Source: Acidimicrobiaceae bacterium
GTDB lineage: Bacteria; Actinomycetota; Acidimicrobiia; Acidimicrobiales; RAAP-2
Length of the DNA: 32,737 nucleotides
Assembly (NCBI GenBank): GCA_003138855.1
Contig: PLHF01000025.1
Span: 26,312 to 59,048, forward strand
Direction of reading: 5' to 3'
The notes under the pieces were generated by a model. The model saw only the letters and a program-made list of their open reading frames with translations, searched no databases and had not been told where the DNA came from. Position 1 is the stretch's first letter, and each line of letters opens with the position of its first letter. Of the stretch, positions 15,366-23,564 are shown in pieces. The position numbers and the translations under genes were made by a program.

Positions 15366-16997
15366 TCACATCCGGAATATTCCGTAGGCGACAGGATCGA
15401 GCGGGACGCCCCCAACGATGCCGAGTGCCAGCCCGAGCACAGTGCGGGTGTCGCCTGGTTCGATGATGCCGTCGTCCCACAGGCGTGCGGTGGCGTAGTA
15501 GGGGTTGCCCTGCATCTCGTACTGGTCGCGAATCGGCGCCTTGAACGCCTCCTCCTCCTCGGCCGGCCAGGAGCCGCCATTCGCCTCGATCTGGTCGCGT
15601 CGCACGGTCGCCAGCACACTCGCGGCCTGCTCACCGCCCATCACCGAGATGCGGGCACTTGGCCACGTCCACAGAAAACGCGGCGAGTACGCCCGGCCAC
15701 ACATGGAGTAGTTGCCGGCTCCGAACGACCCGCCGATCACCACGGTGAGTTTGGGCACCCGGGCGCAGGCCACGGCAGTCACCATTTTTGCGCCGTGCTT
15801 GGCGATGCCGCCTGCCTCGTAGTCGCGCCCCACCATGAACCCGGTGATGTTCTGCAGGAAAAGCAGTGGGATCTGGCGCTGGTCGCACAGTTCGATGAAG
15901 TGAGCGCCCTTCATCGCCGACTCTGAGAACAGCACGCCGTTGTTGGCCACGATGCCAACCGGATGCCCCCAGATGCGGGCGAACCCGGTGACCAACGTTG
16001 AACCGTAGTCGTGCTTGAATTCCGAGAACTGGCTGCCGTCGACAATGCGTGCGACCACCTCGCGCACATCGTATGGCGTGCGATTGTCGGTCGGCACGAT
16101 CCCGAGGAGCTGAACGGGATCGACAACCGGTTCGACGGGTTTCGCTACCGCATGCGGCACAGCAGGCGGTAGCGGCAGCGTGGCCACGATGTCGCGCAGG
16201 ATCCGCAAAGCGTGCGCGTCATCATCGGCGAGGTGGTCGACCACACCGGAAATGTGTGCGTGCACGTATCCGCCGCCCAGGTCCTCGGCGGACACCACCT
16301 CACCGGTGGCCGCCTTCACCAGCGGTGGGCCACCGAGGAAGATCGTGCCCTGCTCGCGTACGATCACTGCCTCCTCGCTCATCGCCGGCACGTACGCTCC
16401 GCCCGCCGTGCATGATCCGAGCACCGCCGCGATCTGAGGGATGCGTAGCGAAGACATCCGCGCCTGGTTGTAGAAGATCCGCCCGAAGTGCTCACGATCG
16501 GGAAAAACCTCGTCCTGCGCCGGCAGGAACGCGCCACCCGAATCCACGAGATACACGCACGGCAGCCGGTTCTCCAGTGCGACCTCCTGGGCGCGCAAGT
16601 GCTTCTTCACGGTGACGGGGTAGTAGGTACCACCCTTCACCGTGGCATCGTTCGCGACGATCACGCACAACCGCCCCGACACCCTACCGATGCCGGTGAC
16701 GATCCCCGCGGCCGGTGCATCACCGCCGTACATGCCGTTCGCGGCGAGCGGCGACAACTCGAGGAACGGCGAGCCCGGATCGAGCAGCGTCTCCACCCGA
16801 TCCCGTGGCAACAGCTTGCCGCGGGAAACGTGGCGGTCGCGTGCCGCAGGCGGTCCGCCGACGGCGGCGGCCACCCGCTCCTTGCGCAACGCAGCGACGA
16901 GGCCAGCCATCGCCATGACGTTGCGACGGAACGAGTCCGACTCCGGATCACACATCGAGCTCAGTATCGGCCAGCTCGCATCGGTCCTGTCGGGCAT
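15366..16997 (-). CDS. Acyl-CoA carboxylase carboxyltransferase subunit (MccB/LiuB-like)
   Basis: A 543-residue carboxyltransferase beta subunit of the methylcrotonyl-CoA carboxylase type (usual length about 535). The N-terminal half holds [35 protein letters not shown] and [20 protein letters not shown]. The C-terminal half holds [30 protein letters not shown], and [19 protein letters not shown]. The DSGGA and [14 protein letters not shown] blocks are characteristic of MCC rather than propionyl- or acetyl-CoA carboxylases. First gene of the minus-strand operon. Its ATG is only six bases from a TAAGGT hexamer, so the transcript may be leaderless, and an inverted repeat covers that hexamer. 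Confidence 0.93.
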   Translation of the reverse strand: MPDRTDASWPILSSMCDPESDSFRRNVMAMAGLVAALRKERVAAAVGGPPAARDRHVSRGKLLPRDRVETLLDPGSPFLELSPLAANGMYGGDAPAAGIVTGIGRVSGRLCVIVANDATVKGGTYYPVTVKKHLRAQEVALENRLPCVYLVDSGGAFLPAQDEVFPDREHFGRIFYNQARMSSLRIPQIAAVLGSCTAGGAYVPAMSEEAVIVREQGTIFLGGPPLVKAATGEVVSAEDLGGGYVHAHISGVVDHLADDDAHALRILRDIVATLPLPPAVPHAVAKPVEPVVDPVQLLGIVPTDNRTPYDVREVVARIVDGSQFSEFKHDYGSTLVTGFARIWGHPVGIVANNGVLFSESAMKGAHFIELCDQRQIPLLFLQNITGFMVGRDYEAGGIAKHGAKMVTAVACARVPKLTVVIGGSFGAGNYSMCGRAYSPRFLWTWPSARISVMGGEQAASVLATVRRDQIEANGGSWPAEEEEAFKAPIRDQYEMQGNPYYATARLWDDGIIEPGDTRTVLGLALGIVGGVPLDPVAYGIFRM

Positions 16998-17002
16998 GGT
17001 TG

Positions 17003-17024
17003 CACCTTAATCCAGACTAAGGTG
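17003..17024. promoter_or_regulatory. Inverted repeat between divergent liu-type operons, candidate TetR operator
   Basis: CACCTTA-atccagac-TAAGGTG is a perfect 7-8-7 inverted repeat located between the carboxyltransferase ATG (16997, minus) and the HMG-CoA lyase-like gene (17065, plus). It covers TAAGGT on the minus strand, a plausible -10 for the carboxyltransferase operon. The TetR gene at 17988 is the obvious candidate binder. Confidence 0.6.
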
Positions 17025-17064
17025 TGGGCGGCAACCGGGAGTGGCTAGCCAGTGGAGGGGGAGC

Positions 17065-17991
17065 ATGATGACCAACGGCACGGCGACGGTGACCATCCGG
17101 GACGTGACCCCACGCGACGGGCTGCAGGCGGGCACACCCGTGTCCAGCGCCGCCCGCGCCGAACTGGCAATCGCACTCGCCGACGCTGGACTCGCCCACG
17201 TCGAGGCGGCCTCGTTCGTGTCAGCCAAGGCGGTCCCCACGATGGCCGGGGCAGACGAGGTCTTCGGACTGCTCCCGGAATGTGACACGGTGTGGTGGGC
17301 TCTCGTCCCCAACGCACGGGGGGCCGAGGCCGCACTGGCTGCCGGCGTCCGCAACATCACCGTCACCGTCTCGGCGTCGACCGCGTACAGCGAGAAGAAC
17401 GTCCGACGAAGCACCGCCGAGGCGCTCGCCGGCCTTGCCGAGATCGCTGCTGTCTCGCAGCCCGCCGGTGCCGACCTCGACGTCGTGGTGTCGTGCGCAT
17501 TCGGCTCCCCGTTCGATGATGTGATCAGCCCGTCACCGGTGATCGACGTCGTCGACGCCGCTCTGCGAGCAATGCCGGGGGCCCGCATCACCCTCGCCGA
17601 CACCACCGGCACCGCGACCCCCCGTCGGATCGCGGCCGTGTTCGCCGAGCTCGCCGGCGAGGCGCACACCGATCTCGGGCTCCACCTGCACGACACACGG
17701 GGCACCGCGCTCGCCAATGCGCTCTGGGCGTTCGAGCACGGTGTCCATCGCTTCGACACGGCGACCGGTGGGCTCGGCGGATCGCCGTTCGCTCCAGGTG
17801 CGGGCGGCAATCTTGCCACCGAGGACCTCGTCCTCGTGCTCGAGGACCTCGGCATCCCTACCGGCATCGACCTCGACGCCATCCTCCGGATCGCCGATTC
17901 ACTATCTTCGCTGGTCGGTCATTCCGTGCCGAGTCGCACGGCGGCGGCAGGTCCGCTTCCCTTTTTCGACAGTCAGCGACCCCTTGCATGA
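17065..17991 (+). CDS. Hydroxymethylglutaryl-CoA lyase-like protein
   Basis: A 308-residue TIM-barrel protein of the HMGL-like (DRE-TIM) family. It has the PRDGLQ loop (catalytic Arg17-Asp18), the HVEAASFVS substrate loop with a conserved Glu, and the metal-binding HLHDTRG pair of histidines. The catalytic flap reads GGLGGSPFAPGAGGNLATED; in characterised HMG-CoA lyases the residue after GG is Cys, here Ser240. The lyase splits HMG-CoA to acetoacetate and acetyl-CoA, the last step of leucine catabolism. GGAGGGG at 17054-17060 supports the ATG at 17065 (or 17068). It overlaps the TetR gene as ATGA. The Ser substitution may mean weak or altered activity, or another aldol-lyase substrate. Confidence 0.85.
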   Translation: MMTNGTATVTIRDVTPRDGLQAGTPVSSAARAELAIALADAGLAHVEAASFVSAKAVPTMAGADEVFGLLPECDTVWWALVPNARGAEAALAAGVRNITVTVSASTAYSEKNVRRSTAEALAGLAEIAAVSQPAGADLDVVVSCAFGSPFDDVISPSPVIDVVDAALRAMPGARITLADTTGTATPRRIAAVFAELAGEAHTDLGLHLHDTRGTALANALWAFEHGVHRFDTATGGLGGSPFAPGAGGNLATEDLVLVLEDLGIPTGIDLDAILRIADSLSSLVGHSVPSRTAAAGPLPFFDSQRPLA

Positions 17992-18593
17992 CGGCCACTG
18001 GTACGCGCCGGCACGAGCTGCTCGCGCTTGCCGCTGACCTGTTCGCTGCCGACGGGTTCCACAACGTGACGGTCGACGACATCGGCGGCGCGGCCGGCGT
18101 GTCCGGGCCTGCGCTCTACCACCACTTCACCGGCAAGGAGGCGCTGCTCGGCGAGATGCTGGTCTCCATCAGCCAGCATCTCCTTGATGGCGGGATGCTG
18201 CTGGCCGAGGGCGGCCCCACCGACCTGCTCGAACGCCTGATCCTGTTCCACTGCGAGTTCGCCGTCGACAACAGGTCACTGATCGCCGTTCACTTTCGTG
18301 ACCTGATCCACGCCACTGCCGCCGATCAACGCCGAGTTCGTCGCCTGCAAGCAAGTTACGCGACGCTGTGGGTCGATGCTGTCCTCGCCCGGAGCGATGG
18401 CGTCGACCCGCGCAGCGCCCGTGCTGCTGTCCACGCCACGTTCGGGCTGATGAACTCCACCCCGTTCAGCAGCACGCTGCCGCGCGCTCGGATGATTGAC
18501 CTGCTGTCGGCGATGGCGGAAAGTGCGTTCATCACTGCAGCGAAGATTCGGCCCGCCCTTCCGTTGGGCGCGGAATCCACCGACCGACCGTAA
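17988..18593 (+). CDS. TetR-family transcriptional regulator
   Basis: A 201-residue TetR regulator. The N-terminal helix-turn-helix spans about residues 10-55 (VTVDDIGGAAGVSGPALYHHF with the typical YHHF recognition helix end); the C-terminal ligand domain resembles those of acyl-CoA-responsive repressors of fatty-acid and branched-chain catabolism in actinobacteria. It starts with an ATG overlapping the HMG-CoA lyase-like stop as ATGA, so the two are one operon. Probable role: repressing both divergent liu-type operons through the inverted repeat at 17003-17024, relieved by an acyl-CoA intermediate. The ligand is inferred from context. Confidence 0.9.
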   Translation: MTATGTRRHELLALAADLFAADGFHNVTVDDIGGAAGVSGPALYHHFTGKEALLGEMLVSISQHLLDGGMLLAEGGPTDLLERLILFHCEFAVDNRSLIAVHFRDLIHATAADQRRVRRLQASYATLWVDAVLARSDGVDPRSARAAVHATFGLMNSTPFSSTLPRARMIDLLSAMAESAFITAAKIRPALPLGAESTDRP

Positions 18594-18652
18594 CCTCCCT
18601 TCCCCCGGCTCAACTCGAGCCACCCATCAGGCTGTGTCCGGCAGTTCGATCG

Positions 18653-19010
18653 TCAACCGGGGCGTGCCACCTTGGCGGCCACGGCCGGCCAGGGAGCGAC
18701 ACCGAGCGGGCGCTCCGGGGTCTCGCAGTAGAGGCCGAAGGCCTCGAGCGTCGGGATGACGTGTACGGAGAGGAGGATGGCCTCATCGGTGGTGGAGCGG
18801 TTCGCGAAGCTGTGCTCCGCCCAGTTGAGGATCACGAAGCGGTCACGGTCGGTCCACTCGAGGTCGACGGCGTCCACGGTGGTTGTCCCGGCGGCGCTCG
18901 CGACGTGGCACATGCCGCTGGAGGTCTACCGATGGGGCTGGGTGCGCTCGCCGGGGCGGAGCATCTGGATCCAGCACGGTCCACCCGTCAATCTGGCTCT
19001 GGCGATCGTC
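18653..19010 (-). pseudogene. Relic of a gentisate 1,2-dioxygenase-like cupin
   Basis: On the minus strand the reading frame shows WIQMLRPGERTQPHR, a TAG stop at 18926-18928, then TSSGMCHVASAAGTTTVD, LEWTDRDRFVILNWAEHSF and LLSVHVIPTLEAFGLYCETP before the end at 18653. This is the C-terminal cupin of the gentisate 1,2-dioxygenase/homogentisate-like family, where PHRHTSS and PSWAWHEH are typical. The in-frame stop falls where the conserved metal-binding His should follow the Arg. The N-terminal cupin is missing, replaced by the end of the crotonase gene. Confidence 0.6.
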
Positions 19011-19013
19011 TTT

Positions 19014-19064
19014 GATCCACGTGCGTTCCGTGCGTCCCTCCGAGCTATTGGACGCACGTGGATC
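19014..19064. repeat. 13-bp perfect inverted repeat
   Basis: GATCCACGTGCGT (19014-19026) and ACGCACGTGGATC (19052-19064) are perfect reverse complements separated by 25 bases, located 12 bases downstream of the crotonase stop codon. Each arm contains the palindrome CACGTG. No T-run follows in either direction. It could be a terminator-like hairpin, a regulator site, or the end of a lost element. Confidence 0.5.
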
Positions 19065-19076
19065 GGGATTTGGCTG

Positions 19077-19937
19077 TCAGATCCCCCCCACGGTCTCTGT
19101 TCCGGAATCCGACGCCTCCTGACCGTCAGGTGCCAGGGTGAGGCTCGCCGAAGGGAAGCGCGGGGCTCGCTTCTCACGCAGAGCGGCAGCGCCCTCGAGA
19201 ACGTCGGGGCCCATGAAGCAGAGCATCTCGTATGCCGCTGACTGGTCGAAGATCGGTCCCGCGACCTTGAGCCAGTTGTTGAGTGCTCGCTTCGTCCAGC
19301 GGATCGCTGGCTGGGATCCAGTAGCCAGCTTCTCGGCCACCGCCATCGCTTCGTCGAGAACCTTCTCCTTGGGCAGCGCCATCGAGACCATGCCGAGACG
19401 CTCGGCTTCAGCGCCGGTGAACATCTCGCCGGTCAGCAGGTAATAACGGGCCTTCGCCATGCCCGCAAGGAGCGGCCAGATGATCGCGGAATGATCACCT
19501 GCGGCGACCCCGAGTTTGACATGTCCGTCGCCGAGGCGGGCATCCTCCGCACAGATCGAGATGTCGGCGAGCAAGGCTACAGCCAGACCGGCACCAATGG
19601 CGACACCATTGATCGCCGAGATGATGGGTTTCTCGCAATTGATCATGTTGTAGACGAGGTCGCTCATCTCGGAGGTCATATGCGTCACGCGATCGAAATT
19701 GCCGGACAGGCGTTCAACCATCGCGAGGTCGCCTCCGGCACAGAACGCCTTGCCGGCACCGGTCACTACGGCCACGTTGGTCTCCCGGTCGCGAGAAACG
19801 TCCGTCCAGACCCGGGAAAGCTCACCATGCATGATTTCGTCGGCGGCGTTGTACTTATCCGGGCGGTTCAAGGTGATCAGAAGGATGCCATTGGGACGGC
19901 GCTCAAATGCCAGTTGCTCGTAACCTGCGTACTCCAT
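19077..19937 (-). CDS. Enoyl-CoA hydratase/isomerase (crotonase) family protein
   Basis: A 286-residue crotonase-fold protein: LLITLNRPDKYNA at the N-terminus, AFCAGGDLAM (oxyanion hole), INGVAIGAGLAVALLADISI, and KLGVAAGDHSAIIWPLLAGM. Rat hydratase Glu144 aligns with Ala in GAGLAVA and Glu164 with His in DGHVKLG, so neither hydratase Glu is present, and the actual reaction is uncertain. The ATG at 19937 is chosen because a strong GGAGGAAG site lies about six bases upstream; the frame continues upstream but would bury that site. The C-terminal 20 residues are a polar tail. It is on its own, not coupled to the liu-type genes. Confidence 0.88.
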   Translation of the reverse strand: MEYAGYEQLAFERRPNGILLITLNRPDKYNAADEIMHGELSRVWTDVSRDRETNVAVVTGAGKAFCAGGDLAMVERLSGNFDRVTHMTSEMSDLVYNMINCEKPIISAINGVAIGAGLAVALLADISICAEDARLGDGHVKLGVAAGDHSAIIWPLLAGMAKARYYLLTGEMFTGAEAERLGMVSMALPKEKVLDEAMAVAEKLATGSQPAIRWTKRALNNWLKVAGPIFDQSAAYEMLCFMGPDVLEGAAALREKRAPRFPSASLTLAPDGQEASDSGTETVGGI

Positions 19938-20253
19938 GTGGTCTTCCTCCGGTGAAACACCATTTGGCAAGTCATCGTCAGCTCTGATCGTTCACGCGAC
20001 CTGGTGAGATGAACGGCGGATGGACGTGAAGACGCCATCCTGATGAGAGAAACCGAGGTCTGTGAATGCACCAGGTCCCGACCCAGGAGAGCACTTCAGG
20101 AGTGAACGGTACCAGCCGAGTTCAGATGCTCCGAACGAGACACGGGCCGACCGTACCCTGACCAAGTCGGGCCTCCCCAAGTCCACCCGCTCGCAAGGAA
20201 AGAAGCGGGTTGCAGCGCGGAAGGCGGTGATGCCGAGTGGATCGGCTTCTACC
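19938..20253. other. Gene-free gap
   Basis: 316 bases between the crotonase start and the patatin-like stop, both minus strand. I see no convincing gene, hairpin or recognisable promoter in it beyond the crotonase ribosome site at its left edge. Confidence 0.5.
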
Positions 20254-21288
20254 TCACTCGTCCAACCACTTCTGGGCAGCAGACCTGCCATTCTGGTAGA
20301 GCTGAGCCTGTACTTCCCGAGTGATGTCGAAATCGGTGGCATTGACGCCGAGCGTGTCGACGAAGATGGTCCGGGCGATCACCGCGGGATCGTCGAGATG
20401 CATTTGATCACTCCAGCTCTGCATGGTTCCAAGCATGGCCAAAGCGAGGCTGACATCCCCCTTGACCTGGTGCTGAACGACGTCGGCTTGCCGACGAGCT
20501 GACAGCTTGATGCCAATGGTAGGTGGCCCGGGGGGCCCTCCTTCTGGTGGGTCAAAGCTATCGATCGGGAAATTCGACAACATGCCGCCATCGACCATGA
20601 CCGAGGGTCCATCTGCGAATACATCGAGGGGGAACGGCCGATAGAAGAACGGGATCGACATCGAAGCGCGAACGGCATCGGCGATGAGTTGTCCGTCACG
20701 AGGATGGACCGGATCGGCGAAGGCCCAGGGCAGCCTCACCAGTTGTCCCTGCGACACGTCTGAAGCCATGACCACAAGTTTGTATTGCTGAGAGTCCGGG
20801 ATCTCTGGGCCGAGGTCTGTCCGGAGGTCGCCGAAGGTGTGCTTGTCCTTGGTGGCCAACTGCTCGCTGATCCACTTGTGGAAGTAGTCACCCTTGTAGA
20901 CGCCCTCGTGGAACCACAAGGCGAGTCCTTCGTCGAGGGGCAGGACACGTTCCAGTTCAGAAGCATCCCGGAACTTTGTGTAATCGAGGGGGGCCATGAG
21001 CTCTTGCATTTCTGTGCTGTTGAATCCGGCCGCCACGAGAGAACCGACGATGGCACCCGCAGACGTGCCGGCCACCCGCACGAAGCCAAATCCGCGCTCT
21101 TCCAGAACCGAGATGGCGCCGACCAGTCCGATGCCCTTCACGCCCCCGCCCTCGAGAACCAAGTTGACCGGCTGGGGAGCCAGCCGGGAGCTGGTCGGTG
21201 GTGAGGATTCGGCCACGGCGCCCTCTCCGCTGTCCTCGCGACCTCCGCCTACTGAGGGAGGGGTGACATTATCGTCGCGAATGACCAT
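20254..21288 (-). CDS. Patatin-like phospholipase
   Basis: A 344-residue patatin-family lipid acyl hydrolase. It shows the oxyanion loop GGGVKGIG (47-54), the nucleophile elbow GTSAG (Ser76) and the catalytic Asp in VDGGMLSNFP (Asp233), the complete Ser-Asp dyad. About 40 residues of low-complexity polar sequence precede the domain; there is no signal peptide, so it is likely cytoplasmic or membrane-associated. AGAGGA lies about eight bases upstream of the ATG at 21288. Substrate is unknown; bacterial patatins act on phospholipids or other acyl esters. Confidence 0.9.
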   Translation of the reverse strand: MVIRDDNVTPPSVGGGREDSGEGAVAESSPPTSSRLAPQPVNLVLEGGGVKGIGLVGAISVLEERGFGFVRVAGTSAGAIVGSLVAAGFNSTEMQELMAPLDYTKFRDASELERVLPLDEGLALWFHEGVYKGDYFHKWISEQLATKDKHTFGDLRTDLGPEIPDSQQYKLVVMASDVSQGQLVRLPWAFADPVHPRDGQLIADAVRASMSIPFFYRPFPLDVFADGPSVMVDGGMLSNFPIDSFDPPEGGPPGPPTIGIKLSARRQADVVQHQVKGDVSLALAMLGTMQSWSDQMHLDDPAVIARTIFVDTLGVNATDFDITREVQAQLYQNGRSAAQKWLDE

Positions 21289-21301
21289 GGATTTTCCTCT
21301 T

Positions 21302-21610
21302 TCACTTGACGCCGAGGGCGGTAACGAGGACGAGCACTTCGATCGTGACCGTGACGATGGCAGCCTCGAAGGTGCGCATACGGCGACGGATCCTCGGTCG
21401 ATTCTCCGCTCGACACGGCCACGAGCTTGGCCATTGCCCCGAAGATGCCCTGCAGCGTTTGCCCAGCTTCTTGCATCTCAAGCATCTTTCCAGAGTCCGG
21501 GCCGAACCCGAAGCATTTGGCCTGCCGCAGCACGTATCTTGACAATCCGTCGATCGCTGTCGAAGCGCGTCGGACGCCTCCGGAACCATGAAGTTCATGA
21601 GCACCTCGAA
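21302..21610 (-). pseudogene. Possible decayed gene upstream of the patatin-like gene
   Basis: Two overlapping minus-strand frames each look coding over part of their length. One reads IDGLSRYVLRQAKCFGFGPD then MQEAGQTLQGIFGAMAKLV; the other begins MLMNFMVPEASDALRQ and ends MRTFEAAIVTVTIEVLVLV 14 bases before the patatin ATG. Switching between frames would give one 100-residue protein, suggesting frameshifts. I do not recognise the product. It could also be chance open reading in GC-rich DNA. The rest of the 21289-21824 gap holds only the leader of the next gene. Confidence 0.25.
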
Positions 21611-21824
21611 CTCCCTCCGTCGCCGATCTCCTGGGGGTTGCGCATCAGACCAGGCAGTCTCGCCGTGAGGGGGTGACGCGCACCTGTAACAGTGCTCCTG
21701 CAGAATGTGGTTGGCGATGGCGGCGCGCGTCCAGCAGCACGAATGTCAGCAACCTTGGATTCGGGTCAGCGGGTCTCCTCATTGGCCGGAGATCCCGGCG
21801 GGGCCGAAGCACTTTGGAGGCAAC

Positions 21825-23141
21825 ATGAAGGATCGTCCAGCTTCTCGATTCACGAAGTCCATCGCTGCGGCCAGTCTCGTCGTTGGCCTCATCATCGCTG
21901 GAGCTGGGCCTGCCTTTGCCGGCGGCGGCACCCAAGGGAATCCGGGCGGATCAGGTCCCGGAGGTTCAAACAGTCAGGCCCTCTACGTGTCAAACGCTCC
22001 CGGCCACCTGAGTTACAGAGGTCAGGGGCAATGGGGCTGCCGCAGCACCCCATATTCGACGATCGCATCAGCGGTTGCCGTTGCGCCCAACGGGAGCACC
22101 ATCGTCGTCTGTCCGGGTACGTACAACGAATCGGTAACTGTCAGTGGTAAATCGCTGAACCTGCTCGGCCAGGGGGCGACGATCGCGGTTCCGAACAACG
22201 CTGGGGCTGCCTCGCAAGGAGTCGTCTTCATCGGACCGGCCACAGCGGGGTCGACTCTCCGCGGCTTCACCATCACCGGCGCCGGCGCCGAGGCCCTCTA
22301 TGCCGACGGCACGTCGAACCTGACGATCGACGGAAACCAGATCGTCCGGAACGACCTGAGCTGCCAGAACGATGCGGCCGAAGTAGCGGGGAATGACTGC
22401 GGAGAGGGACTGCACCTCGACGCTGTCACAAACTCGCAGATCACCAACAACTACCTGACCGGCAACACAGGAGGCATCCTGCTCACCGACGGCATCCCGG
22501 AGGGCTCGACCGGCCAGTTCGCGTTCGGTTTCTACACCCAATACGCCGGCCCATCCTTCGGCAACCTCATCGCCCGTAACACCGCCGTCGACAACGTCTG
22601 GGACTGCGGCATCACGATGCCATCTCACAATGCGAACGCAGTCTCCGCGAGCGGAACGCCGCAGTCCGCCGAAGGCGGCGTCTACAACAACACGGTCATC
22701 GACAATGTCACGGTCGGCAACGGCACCCTGGATGGCGGCGGTGCCGGCATCCTCGTCGCAGCCCCGTTCCCCGGTACCGGGTCCTACAACAACGTGATCA
22801 AGCACAACTTCGTCGTAGGTAACGGCCTTGCCGGGGTCACGATCCACAGTCACGCCCCCGACCAGGACGTCAACGGCAACCAGATCATCGGCAACTTCGT
22901 CGGCACCAACGCACTCGCCGGCGCGGCCGGCGGCACCCCCGGCGACGTCGACTTCGATGCACTCGGCACGATCGGCATCCTCGTCGGCAGCGTGAGTCCG
23001 GTCACGGGCACCGTGATCGCTGGCAACGTGATCCGGAACAACCAGACGGGCATCTGGACGACGAACAACGTCAGCGGCGACTTCACCCACAACTTCTTCG
23101 CCAACGACACCGTTGCAATCTCACAGCTCAATCTGCCCTAG
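21825..23141 (+). CDS. Secreted right-handed beta-helix (pectin-lyase-like fold) protein
   Basis: A 438-residue protein with a Sec signal peptide: basic N-terminus, hydrophobic segment about 12-28 and AFA cleavage site after residue 32. A Gly-rich linker follows, then a parallel beta-helix made of repeated N-x-I/V turns: NLTIDGNQIVRND, SQITNNYLTGNTGGIL, NVIKHNFVVGNGLAGV, NQIIGNFVGTNALA, TVIAGNVIRNNQTGIW. Six cysteines fall in the helix region, probably disulfides in the exported protein. Such folds occur in polysaccharide lyases, NosD-like proteins and adhesins; no catalytic triad or metal site is obvious. TTTGGAGG seven bases before the ATG at 21825 fixes the start. No neighbour suggests a substrate. 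Confidence 0.87.
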   Translation: MKDRPASRFTKSIAAASLVVGLIIAGAGPAFAGGGTQGNPGGSGPGGSNSQALYVSNAPGHLSYRGQGQWGCRSTPYSTIASAVAVAPNGSTIVVCPGTYNESVTVSGKSLNLLGQGATIAVPNNAGAASQGVVFIGPATAGSTLRGFTITGAGAEALYADGTSNLTIDGNQIVRNDLSCQNDAAEVAGNDCGEGLHLDAVTNSQITNNYLTGNTGGILLTDGIPEGSTGQFAFGFYTQYAGPSFGNLIARNTAVDNVWDCGITMPSHNANAVSASGTPQSAEGGVYNNTVIDNVTVGNGTLDGGGAGILVAAPFPGTGSYNNVIKHNFVVGNGLAGVTIHSHAPDQDVNGNQIIGNFVGTNALAGAAGGTPGDVDFDALGTIGILVGSVSPVTGTVIAGNVIRNNQTGIWTTNNVSGDFTHNFFANDTVAISQLNLP

Positions 23142-23218
23142 AAGCCGCCGCGCTCACGCGCCCATCCAGCGTGGGCATAGCCCCCGTGCACCACCATGAC
23201 GGTGCGAGAGGAGGATCC

Positions 23219-23389
23219 ATCTACGCAGTGGTCGCCGAGGCGAGCATTGCCCCTGGACGTGTGGACGTAGTGGTCAGGATGACCGAGTCGCAGGTCGTTC
23301 CTTTGCTCAAGTCACATGCGGGTCATGGGGCCAGCTACTGCACCCGTAGCTCCGACGGAACCAACGGACTATCGATCTGCAATCAATAG
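23219..23389 (+). pseudogene. Truncated antibiotic-biosynthesis-monooxygenase (ABM)-like gene
   Basis: A 56-residue frame reads IYAVVAEASIAPGRVD, SQVVPLLKSH and TRSSDGTNGLSICNQ, matching the first half of small ABM-fold proteins (about 95-100 residues). It ends at a TAG where the family normally continues with the second half. A perfect AGAGGAGG lies four bases before an ATC codon at 23219, where an ATG would be expected; a GTG at 23171 is in frame but has no ribosome site. Both start and end look damaged, so I treat it as a pseudogene; initiation at ATC is rare but not impossible. Confidence 0.5.
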
Positions 23390-23399
23390 AGGAGGACGC

Positions 23400-23564
23400 A
23401 TGCCCGACGTTCTCGTACTCGAGGTTTCCGAGCCCAACGCACTCGAGATCTACGGCTGTGTCGACAGGCAGCTGGGCATCGACGGCTCGTTCGATCCGGA
23501 CAAATTCCCGGCCCCGACACGCGTTGAGTGGTTCTCCCTTGTTGGAGAAATGCACCGCCACTGA
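23400..23564 (+). CDS. Short conserved-looking protein, probably truncated (54 aa)
   Basis: The ATG at 23400 follows a strong AGAGGAGG at four to five bases. The 54 residues start MPDVLVLEVSEPNALEIYG and resemble the first half of a small actinobacterial protein family I recall at about 90-100 residues that is often encoded beside ABM-fold genes. After residue 40 the sequence (FPAPTRVEWFSLVG) loses that resemblance and stops, so a frameshift or deletion is likely. It begins ten bases after the preceding fragment, giving two adjacent half-genes. Confidence 0.45.
   Translation: MPDVLVLEVSEPNALEIYGCVDRQLGIDGSFDPDKFPAPTRVEWFSLVGEMHRH

Noticed and set aside
21661-21824. GC-rich leader of the beta-helix gene with a GGCCGGAGATCCCGGC-like stem, considered as a cyclic-di-nucleotide riboswitch
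   Set aside because: Only isolated short matches to the c-di-AMP riboswitch core; the full conserved set of helices cannot be laid out.
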